From: Polaromonas sp.
Lineage (GTDB): Bacteria > Pseudomonadota > Gammaproteobacteria > Burkholderiales > Burkholderiaceae_C
NCBI GenBank assembly: GCA_013298815.1
Contig: JAAFJF010000016.1
Span: 1-56,841 of the forward strand
Reading direction: 5' to 3'
DNA: 56,841 nt
A program made the position numbers and the translations under genes. The stretch's first letter is position 1, and each line of letters starts with the position of its first letter. Shown one piece after another: positions 6,771 through 13,101 of this stretch. The notes under the pieces are model-generated. The model searched no databases. It was not told the DNA's origin and was given only the letters and a program-made list of their open reading frames with translations.

Positions 6771-8601
6771 ACTTTCCCGCCATCTCTCGCTCTTTGGCCA
6801 TTTGATCAGCCAACTGTGCGCGGCCTTGCTTTACTGTGCTGATGACCTTGGCGCGGTCTTGGTAATGCGGGTGCATTTGCTCTAAAAGCTCATAGTTGTG
6901 TGTTCGGAAGAGTTGCACAATGCGGCTCGCATCTGGTGCAGCGTAGCCCAGCAGTTCTAAAACACTGCTTGCGCTTTGCAAGCTGCTTTCAAATACTTCA
7001 CGCTGAATCAATGTCACATCGCGGTCACGCAGTTTGTTCCAGTGCGTTGCATCGCGTGCGCGGACGACCAGTTGTAGCAGAGGGAAGTGCTCTTTAGCTA
7101 AGTCAACAATCGCTAAAGATTGTTCAACATCATCCACAGCAACCACCAAAATCTGCGCCGTAGCCGCGCCAGCTGTGCGCAGCAGGTCAAGCCGCGTGGC
7201 ATTGCCATAAAACACGCGGTAGCCAAAGCTTCTGGCGGTTTCAATCATCTCGGCATCATGGTCAAGCACAGTGGTGGGAATGTCTTGCGCCAACAGTAAA
7301 CGGCCTACGATTTGCCCATAACGACCAAACCCGGCGATGATGATAGGCGCAGCTTGCTGCTCTGAAATCTCATCGGGCAGTTCAACGCCACAGTTGGCAT
7401 AGCGTGGCAACCAAAGTTTGTCGATGGCTATCAAAATCAGCGGACTGATGAGCATAGACAGCGCGACGACGCCAATCAGTAAAGAAGCTGTCTCGGGTGC
7501 AAACACCTTGGCGCCCGCAGCGGCTTGAAACACCACAAACGCAAACTCACCACCTTGCGCGAGCAGCAAACTAAGCACTGGCCGCTCTTGGAAAGGTACG
7601 TGCATGAGGCGGGTAATGCCATAAATAACTGCAAATTTAATAGCAATAAAGGCAGTTAATACGACGGCTATGAGCAAAGGTGAGTTGATAAGAACCGAGA
7701 AATCGATGCTCATACCCACGGCGATGAAAAACAACCCCAGCAGCAAACCTTTGAACGGTTCGATATCCGTTTCTAACTCGCGACGATATTCGCTTTCAGC
7801 CAGCAGAACACCCGCCAAGAAAGCGCCCAAAGCCATGCTCAAACCCACAAATAGCATCAATGCTGCAATACCAACGACTAACAGTAGGGATGCAGCGGTG
7901 AAGATCTCAGGCGTTTTGCTGCGTGCAATCCAGCGGAAAAGGGGGCGTAATAAAAGCCTGCCACCAATAACTATACCTGCTATTATTGCTATAATTTTAA
8001 TAGCTGCATAGGCAGTATCTACGCCGGATGATGCCTCATTTACCTCTGAGCTAACGCCCAGAAGCGGAATCAAAGCCAAAATCGGTATCGCGGCCACGTC
8101 TTGAAACAACAAAATCGAAAATCCAGCTTGCCCGCTGCTGGTGGGCAGCAAATTGCGCTCTCCCATTACCTGTAACGCAATAGCCGTTGACGACAGCGCC
8201 AATCCCAGAGCTGCGACTACTGCCGTTTTCCAGCCGCCTAAAGCGGTAGATATTGCTGGAATGAATAAGCTAGCGCCCCACAAGGCGATGAACAAAACAG
8301 CAGCGCAGCCCATGACTTGAGCGCTTCCCCAGCCAAAAATGGGGCGACGCAAGCTCCACAGGCGCTTTGGTTCTAGCTCCAAACCGACCAAAAACAGCAT
8401 CAAAACCACACCAAACTCTGCAAAGTGCAAAATGTCCTGCACATTGGTGACCAGGCCCAAACCCCAAGGCCCAATCGCCATACCGGCCGCCAAGTATCCA
8501 ATGATGCTACCCAGCCCTAGCGCTTTGGAGACAGGCACTGCGATAACCGCAGCGCCTAGGTAGATTAAACTGTTGATGAGCCAAGATGGGGCGTGTTCCA
8601 T
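6763..8601 (-). CDS. CPA2 cation:proton antiporter with TrkA-N domain (KefB/KefC-like)
   Basis: A 612-residue protein: about 12 membrane spans (1-395) of the Na/H exchanger fold, with the QDVAAIP motif at 167-173, then a cytosolic RCK/TrkA-N domain with the nucleotide loop GFGRYG at 424-429. This architecture is that of potassium efflux antiporters such as KefB and KefC; there is no evidence for glutathione gating. Two dispersed-repeat copies lie inside the gene and encode residues about 191-206 (SSGVDTAYAAIKIIAI) and 310-325 (LIAVVLTAFIAIKFAV), both in or beside membrane helices. Confidence 0.88.
   Translation of the reverse strand: MEHAPSWLINSLIYLGAAVIAVPVSKALGLGSIIGYLAAGMAIGPWGLGLVTNVQDILHFAEFGVVLMLFLVGLELEPKRLWSLRRPIFGWGSAQVMGCAAVLFIALWGASLFIPAISTALGGWKTAVVAALGLALSSTAIALQVMGERNLLPTSSGQAGFSILLFQDVAAIPILALIPLLGVSSEVNEASSGVDTAYAAIKIIAIIAGIVIGGRLLLRPLFRWIARSKTPEIFTAASLLLVVGIAALMLFVGLSMALGAFLAGVLLAESEYRRELETDIEPFKGLLLGLFFIAVGMSIDFSVLINSPLLIAVVLTAFIAIKFAVIYGITRLMHVPFQERPVLSLLLAQGGEFAFVVFQAAAGAKVFAPETASLLIGVVALSMLISPLILIAIDKLWLPRYANCGVELPDEISEQQAAPIIIAGFGRYGQIVGRLLLAQDIPTTVLDHDAEMIETARSFGYRVFYGNATRLDLLRTAGAATAQILVVAVDDVEQSLAIVDLAKEHFPLLQLVVRARDATHWNKLRDRDVTLIQREVFESSLQSASSVLELLGYAAPDASRIVQLFRTHNYELLEQMHPHYQDRAKVISTVKQGRAQLADQMAKEREMAGKSI
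7629..7674 (+). repeat. Dispersed repeat, copy 2 (inside antiporter gene)
   Basis: Matches AATTTAATAGC and then GGCAGTTAATACGACGGCT; the leftmost GCTAT arm is degraded to GCAAA. The gene reads the antisense frame as L-T-A-F-I-A-I-K-F-A, matching the T-A-x-x-A-I-K pattern of other copies. The variable stop position is TTT here. Confidence 0.75.
7985..8033 (+). repeat. Dispersed repeat, copy 3 (inside antiporter gene)
   Basis: TTGCTAT, six bases, AATAGCTGC, then AGGCAGTATCTACGCCGG: a near-consensus copy. The antisense frame reads G-V-D-T-A-Y-A-A-I-K-I-I-A in the antiporter. The position that is a stop in intergenic copies is TAT (Tyr). Confidence 0.9.
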
Positions 8602-8697
8602 ACGTATTTTCTGTTTTTAGTGCTTTTGTGGCTTTTAGTATAGAGATAGACGGTACGAGCTTAGCCATATTTATTCTCAACTTTGGGGCATTAATCG

Positions 8698-9153
8698 ATG
8701 AAAACATTTCAAACTTTATCCGAATTAGCTGCCTGCGTGGGCCAAGATGTCGCTGTGAGCGATTGGTTAACTATCACCCAGGAACAAATCAACCAGTTTG
8801 CTGAAGCAACAGGAGATCGACAATGGATCCATATCGACCCCGAACGCGCCAAAGCTGGCCCGTTTGGAGCTCCGATCGCGCATGGATTTTTAACCTTGTC
8901 GTTGCTGCCGCAGTTTTTTGCGACCGCTTTGCATGTGGAGCAGACGCGCATGGGCGTCAATTACGGCTTGAACAAGGTGCGCTTTATGTCGCCTGTGCCT
9001 GTGGGCAGTTCTTTGCGTGCACGTTTGTTTTTGGTGGCTGCAGAGCCGATTGACAACAATGGTATGCAGCTGACATGGGATGTGACAATTGAGCGAGAAG
9101 GCATTGCAAAGCCCGTGTGCGTGGCGCAGTCTATCTCTCGCAGTTATCCCTAG
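8698..9153 (+). CDS. MaoC-like (NodN-type) hydratase
   Basis: A 151-residue single hotdog-domain protein. FAEATGDRQWIHIDPERA (about residues 38-55) is the R-hydratase signature with the catalytic Asp-His pair, followed by GPFGAPIAHGFLTLSLL. Relatives hydrate trans-2-enoyl-CoA to (R)-3-hydroxyacyl-CoA and are often tied to polyhydroxyalkanoate or fatty-acid metabolism. It is divergent from the antiporter gene, 96 bases apart, and stands alone in transcription. The substrate range is not predictable. Confidence 0.87.
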   Translation: MKTFQTLSELAACVGQDVAVSDWLTITQEQINQFAEATGDRQWIHIDPERAKAGPFGAPIAHGFLTLSLLPQFFATALHVEQTRMGVNYGLNKVRFMSPVPVGSSLRARLFLVAAEPIDNNGMQLTWDVTIEREGIAKPVCVAQSISRSYP

Positions 9154-9183
9154 CTTGTTATTATAAAAATCAAGAGCATTGCT

Positions 9184-9218
9184 AAAAAAAAGCCGGAAAA
9201 GCAGTTGCAATTCCGGCT
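9184..9218 (-). terminator. Rho-independent terminator for the small secreted protein gene
   Basis: AGCCGGAA (9191-9198) pairs with TTCCGGCT (9211-9218); on the minus strand the stem is followed by eight U residues. It lies 45 bases past the stop of the minus-strand gene. A second short hairpin (CTCGCTA/TAGCGAG, 9229-9247) sits just before it. Confidence 0.85.
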
Positions 9219-9262
9219 GAGTGTTTGTCTCGCTACTTTGTAGCGAGCTTGAAAGAGACAGT

Positions 9263-9610
9263 TTAGTTGCTGTCAGAAACAGTTACGCTTTCCAAGTTTT
9301 CTGAGTAGTGAGTTTTGTTCCAAAGTGCAGTTTCAGTTCTGACGGCATCTCGGCTTAATTTGCTTGCAAAAGTTGTTGCTGGAACTGCGTCAACGTCTGC
9401 GAATACAACGCTTTCTGAGTTGGCTGAATAATTTTTCTTGTTCCATGCTGCAGTGTCGTTTCTAACTTCAGCACGAGTCAATTTGCTCAATGTCGGGGTG
9501 CTCACCACAGCGTCTGCCTCAATTGTTCCGTAGCTTGTAGATGCAAAAGCTGAGCTTGATGCAATAGCTGCGAGCGCGATCAAAGTTGAGGCAATAAATT
9601 TTGTTTTCAT
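9263..9610 (-). CDS. Small secreted protein with two tandem motifs (DUF4148-like)
   Basis: A 115-residue protein with a clear Sec signal peptide (MKTKFIASTLIALAAIASSSAFA, cleavage after AFA). The mature part contains one unit twice: KLTRAEVRNDTAAWNKKNYS near residue 43 and KLSRDAVRTETALWNKTHYS near residue 83, each ending in a Ser-Glu/Asn-Glu-Ser-Val motif. The TRAEV-type motif recalls the short periplasmic DUF4148 proteins of Burkholderiales, but the match is loose. The function is unknown. Its upstream region holds a perfect 21-bp dyad. Confidence 0.7.
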   Translation of the reverse strand: MKTKFIASTLIALAAIASSSAFASTSYGTIEADAVVSTPTLSKLTRAEVRNDTAAWNKKNYSANSESVVFADVDAVPATTFASKLSRDAVRTETALWNKTHYSENLESVTVSDSN

Positions 9611-9640
9611 GATAATTTCCTTTTGAAAAGTTTAACAACT

Positions 9641-9661
9641 GATGCAGTTTGAAACTGCATC
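9641..9661. promoter_or_regulatory. Perfect inverted repeat upstream of the secreted-protein gene
   Basis: GATGCAGTTT and AAACTGCATC are perfect 10-bp arms around one base, 31 bases upstream of the minus-strand start at 9610. No T-run follows, so it is not a terminator. It could be an operator, perhaps for the divergent LysR-type regulator, or an mRNA 5' hairpin. The role is inferred. Confidence 0.5.
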
Positions 9662-9744
9662 TCCGGGCATGGCGAGCCAATCTCGTCTTGTCCATCCTCG
9701 GTGAGTCACTTGTAGTTATCGGCTCATCGATGGATTGAAGTTTA

Positions 9745-9754
9745 GGGTTTACCC
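9745..9754. promoter_or_regulatory. GGGTTTACCC palindrome upstream of the lysR gene
   Basis: A perfect 10-bp palindrome located 122 bases before the lysR start. The same decamer read on the other strand (GGGTAAACCC) lies upstream of livH at 35318-35327, and a longer relative is at 10-24 upstream of dctQ. It may be a shared binding site for a regulator. No such regulator is identified here. Confidence 0.3.
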
Positions 9755-9875
9755 GTGCTTTTACAAAGCCTTCAATCGACAATTCATCATTGTTATAAAC
9801 GAAACAATAAATGGCTTGAAAAATAACTTATTGTCTATACTGGGCATAATCAAGGCTTTGTATCGGTATCAAAAG

Positions 9876-10841
9876 ATGGACAGACTTCAATCCATGCGTG
9901 TTTTCGAGCGAGTTGTTGATGAGGGTGGTTTTGCTGCAGCGGCAAGAGCATTAAGCATGTCGCCTGCTGGTGTGACGCGTTTGGTAAGTGACTTGGAAGA
10001 TCATTTAGGTGTGCGATTGCTACAGCGTACGACTAGGCGATTGTCGTTAACGCAGGCTGGAGAAGCTTACTTGGCCAAAATAAGGCACATCTTGAACGAT
10101 ATAGATGAAGCCCATGCAGCAGCGCAAGCTGATACTCAGGAAATAAGCGGTATTTTGCGTATTTTGGCTCCGCCAGTGCTGGCAACGCATATTTTGGCGC
10201 CAGTCGTGGCAGAGTTCAAATTGAGATATCCAAAGGTTTTGTTGGACGTTTTTGTGGATTCACCCGCTGAACCTCCGATTGAGGATTACGATTTGACTTT
10301 ACTGGGCGCCGATGCCAGTTTTGACGCCGATATCGTTGCCAGACCTATCATCTCAACGTATGGCGTGATTTGTGCCTCTCCGTTGTATTTAAAGCGACAT
10401 GGTGAACCCGTAAGCCCTACCGAATTAACGAATCATCACTGTTTAAGAATTAAATTCCCGGGAAATAGGTCACGCTCCTGGCAATTAATTAATCCGAACG
10501 GCGGAGCTAACGGTGTTGATTTGACAATGGATATCGCACTTGAACCAGCATTTCTTGTTAACCACAGCGACACTCTTCTTCGCGCAACGTTAGACGGTGC
10601 AGGTATCAGCGGTTTACCGTTAGATTTGGTAGCTGCTTATTTAAAAAGTGGACAGTTGAAGCGTATTTTGTCACCTTGGATCACGGGTCGCTTTACGCTG
10701 TACGCCGCATTGCCAAGCCGTAAATTCATACCAGCCAGAACACGTGCTTTTTTAGAGTTGCTTACAGAGCAGACACGTGCGTCAATCAATGATGTTATGC
10801 GCGATATGACGGAACCAGCATCAGGATTACCTCAAAAATGA
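9876..10841 (+). CDS. LysR-family transcriptional regulator
   Basis: The ATG at 9876 gives 321 residues starting MDRLQSMRVFERV, the standard beginning of this subgroup; an in-frame TTG 141 bases upstream would add a non-homologous tail. The winged helix-turn-helix is at about residues 1-60 (FAAAARALSMSPAGVTRLVSDLE), followed by a substrate-binding-like effector domain. It belongs to the single-gene type that represses or activates adjacent genes. The divergent secreted-protein gene is 265 bases away and the dyad at 9641-9661 is a candidate target. The effector is unknown. Confidence 0.9.
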   Translation: MDRLQSMRVFERVVDEGGFAAAARALSMSPAGVTRLVSDLEDHLGVRLLQRTTRRLSLTQAGEAYLAKIRHILNDIDEAHAAAQADTQEISGILRILAPPVLATHILAPVVAEFKLRYPKVLLDVFVDSPAEPPIEDYDLTLLGADASFDADIVARPIISTYGVICASPLYLKRHGEPVSPTELTNHHCLRIKFPGNRSRSWQLINPNGGANGVDLTMDIALEPAFLVNHSDTLLRATLDGAGISGLPLDLVAAYLKSGQLKRILSPWITGRFTLYAALPSRKFIPARTRAFLELLTEQTRASINDVMRDMTEPASGLPQK

Positions 10842-10857
10842 GTATGGTAGATTGTAC

Positions 10858-11325
10858 CTACGATATTACGAACCCATTTTGCCGCCAAGCCTCATACACC
10901 GTGACCGCCACCGCGTTCGATAAATTCAAACTGCGCTGGCTAGGCAACATAGGTAATTTGATACGTTGATCGGGCAGAAAGGATTCACGCAGTTCGGGCG
11001 CAAGGCCTTGAGTTTCAGAGCCAAACACCAAATAATCACCTTCGGAAAATTGCGCTGCATGCACCAAGCGTGTGCCTTTGGTTGTCAGAGCAAACATCCG
11101 GTCGGGCGCAGGTTGTTGACTGTCTAAAAACGCTTGCCAGCTGGTGTGTCGTTTTAATTCCGCGTATTCATGGTAGTCCAAACCTGCGCGGCGCATGTGT
11201 TTGTCGTCCATGGAGAAGCCCAGAGGTTCAATCAAATGCAAATGGCAACCCGTATTGGCGGCAAGGCGAATGATGTTGCCCGTGTTGGGCGGAATTTCAG
11301 GTTGGACTAAGACGATGTTAAACAT
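10858..11325 (-). CDS. trmL: tRNA (cytidine/uridine-34 2'-O)-methyltransferase TrmL
   Basis: A 155-residue SPOUT-class methyltransferase of normal length. It shows the family's opening ([20 protein letters not shown]), LIEPLGF, and the knot motifs [10 protein letters not shown] and [10 protein letters not shown] that bind S-adenosylmethionine. It methylates the ribose of the wobble base of tRNA-Leu isoacceptors (CmAA and cmnm5UmAA); a tRNA-Leu(CAA) gene lies in this same window. It follows comF by 24 bases on the same strand. Confidence 0.95.
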   Translation of the reverse strand: MFNIVLVQPEIPPNTGNIIRLAANTGCHLHLIEPLGFSMDDKHMRRAGLDYHEYAELKRHTSWQAFLDSQQPAPDRMFALTTKGTRLVHAAQFSEGDYLVFGSETQGLAPELRESFLPDQRIKLPMLPSQRSLNLSNAVAVTVYEAWRQNGFVIS

Positions 11326-11349
11326 GGCTTATTGTCCCTTTAAAAAGGT

Positions 11350-12054
11350 TTATTCCGCTTCTGTTCTTGCAAAAACAACCGCAGTAATATGTGCCCCACC
11401 TGCTTGGCGCAGCGCCGCTGCCGCTGCAAACAAAGTTGCACCGCTGGTCATCACATCATCGACCAACAAGATACGTTTATTTTCTAATTCTTTCGCTCGC
11501 AGTGGTTCGACTGCAAACGCTGCTGTTACATTTTTCAAGCGCTCCGACTTGCTTAACGAGCTTTGCGGTAGAGTGTCTTTGGTACGCAACAGTAAATTCG
11601 CATCTGTTTTTTTACGATTCAGATGCTTGCAAATTTCCAAAGCTTGGTTGTAGCCACGGTGCCGGAGTCTGGCTGTTGACAGTGGCACGGGCGTTATTAA
11701 GTCAGCATTGTCAATGGCTTGCTCTATGGTTGGCGTACTTTTTAAAAGAAGTGCAAAAGTTTTAGCCCATGCTGGGTTGTTACCAAACTTGTAGCTGGCT
11801 ATGCATTCGCTCCACGGGTATTCGTACGATACGGCTACTAAGCACTCATTTAAAGGAGTGGGGTTCACGATACATGTGCCGCATCGTTTGATGTCAGACG
11901 AGATACCGGCTTTCAACGATAGGGCACATGTGATACAGCGCCTAACAGGCTGAGCGAAACGTGTCACACAAGGCTCGCAAACCATGCCATTACTGGGCCA
12001 AGCCTTGCAAACAGAACATTGACTGGGAATTTGGTTTAGAAAACGGCTGAGCAT
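11350..12054 (-). CDS. comF: ComF family phosphoribosyltransferase-like protein
   Basis: The start at 12054 gives 234 residues, the usual ComF length; an ATG at 12078 would overlap the divergent gene's start. Two N-terminal zinc-binding cysteine pairs (CSVC/CEPC, then CITC/CGTC) are followed by a type I phosphoribosyltransferase domain with VPLSTARLRHRGYNQA and the PRPP loop LLVDDVMTSGAT near residue 205. ComF helps process single-stranded DNA during natural transformation; comEC in this window fits that role. It is the upstream partner of trmL. Confidence 0.88.
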   Translation of the reverse strand: MLSRFLNQIPSQCSVCKAWPSNGMVCEPCVTRFAQPVRRCITCALSLKAGISSDIKRCGTCIVNPTPLNECLVAVSYEYPWSECIASYKFGNNPAWAKTFALLLKSTPTIEQAIDNADLITPVPLSTARLRHRGYNQALEICKHLNRKKTDANLLLRTKDTLPQSSLSKSERLKNVTAAFAVEPLRAKELENKRILLVDDVMTSGATLFAAAAALRQAGGAHITAVVFARTEAE

Positions 12055-12076
12055 AGTCTGCCAATATACTCTGTCC

Positions 12077-13012
12077 ATGCTCACACAACGACCGCCGACG
12101 ATTTCGCCCTCTGCTTTTGCACACTGGCAGTATATTGCCCCCGCAGCAACGCCGTGGCTGCACGAAGAAGTAGCCAGTCGTATGGTAGACCGCCTGCAAT
12201 GGATAAATATACAGCCCAAAGCTTGGGCGCACTGGGGTGCTGTGCGTGGCGGGCAACAGGCGCATGTGGCATTGCTTAGAAAATATCCGAATTCAACTTA
12301 TTTTTTGCCACTAGCCGGCGAATTTACTGCCGATAAAGCTATAAAAAATATAGCAAATATCGGTAATACTGGTGATATTGAAAATAAGTGGAAATTGTCA
12401 AACTTGTTCAAAAGCAAGCCTAAAGCCAAAGTAAACTACGCGTCACCACCTGACAGCGCTCTGGACATGCTCTGGGCCAATATGCAACTGCACAACGCGC
12501 TCGACCCGCAAATGTTGATAGCGCAATGGCATAAAGCCATAGCTACGGATGGTTTTTTGATGTTTTCCTGCCTAGGCCCAGACACCCTACGCGAGCTACG
12601 TGACATGTATATGCAGTTGGGCTGGCCAGAGCCAAGCCACCAATTTACTGATATGCACGATTGGGGCGACATGCTCATCCAAGCCGGCTTTGCCGAACCC
12701 GTCATGGACATGGAGCGCATTGTGCTGACTTACGAAACGCCACAAAAGTTACTGGAAGATTTGCGTGAATTAGGCCGGAATCTGCATCCAGACCGCTTTC
12801 CAGCGTTACGTGGAAAAGCCTGGAAAGCCAAGTTGGAAGCCACTTTGGTTGAGCATTTGGCAGACCCTGTAGAGGGTGGAAAGCTAAAACTGACTTTTGA
12901 AGTGATTTACGGTCATGCAATGAAACCGAAACCTCGTGTCAAGCTGAGCGAACACAGCGCGGTGTCTTTACGAGATATGAGGGAGATGCTGCAAGGCACA
13001 CGAGGACGTTAG
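12077..13012 (+). CDS. bioC: BioC-like methyltransferase with a degenerate SAM motif
   Basis: A 311-residue protein resembling malonyl-ACP O-methyltransferase BioC of Burkholderiales, which makes the methyl ester that primes biotin synthesis. The central and C-terminal parts are typical: LWANMQLHNALDP, DGFLMFSCLGPDTLRELR, QFTDMHDWGDMLIQAGFA, EVIYGHAMKPK. The SAM-binding glycine loop, expected near residues 50-60, reads WGAVRGGQQ rather than DxGCGxG. Residues 79-94 (LAGEFTADKAIKNIAN) come from a dispersed-repeat copy. No ribosome-binding site precedes the ATG, and a TATACT box ends 7 bases before it. The biotin role is inferred from family. Confidence 0.7.
   Translation: MLTQRPPTISPSAFAHWQYIAPAATPWLHEEVASRMVDRLQWINIQPKAWAHWGAVRGGQQAHVALLRKYPNSTYFLPLAGEFTADKAIKNIANIGNTGDIENKWKLSNLFKSKPKAKVNYASPPDSALDMLWANMQLHNALDPQMLIAQWHKAIATDGFLMFSCLGPDTLRELRDMYMQLGWPEPSHQFTDMHDWGDMLIQAGFAEPVMDMERIVLTYETPQKLLEDLRELGRNLHPDRFPALRGKAWKAKLEATLVEHLADPVEGGKLKLTFEVIYGHAMKPKPRVKLSEHSAVSLRDMREMLQGTRGR
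12311..12357 (-). repeat. Dispersed repeat, copy 4 (inside bioC-like gene)
   Basis: CTAGCCGGCGAATTTACTGC, then AGCTAT, seven bases, ATAGC: close to consensus in inverted orientation. The gene reads L-A-G-E-F-T-A-D-K-A-I-K-N-I-A. The codon that is TAA in the intergenic copy is GAT here. Confidence 0.92.
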
Positions 13013-13027
13013 TCAGTTTTATGCACA

Positions 13028-13063
13028 AAAAAACCTGCAAGTCTTTCAACATGCAGGTTTTTT
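13028..13063. terminator. Bidirectional terminator between bioC-like gene and rhlE
   Basis: AAAAAACCTGCA pairs with TGCAGGTTTTTT (12-bp arms, 12-base loop), with T-runs in both directions. It serves the convergent bioC-like (plus) and rhlE (minus) genes. Confidence 0.92.
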
Positions 13064-13101
13064 ATTTTTACCGTCTTGTTGAAGACTGTTTAAATGAGAT
13101 A

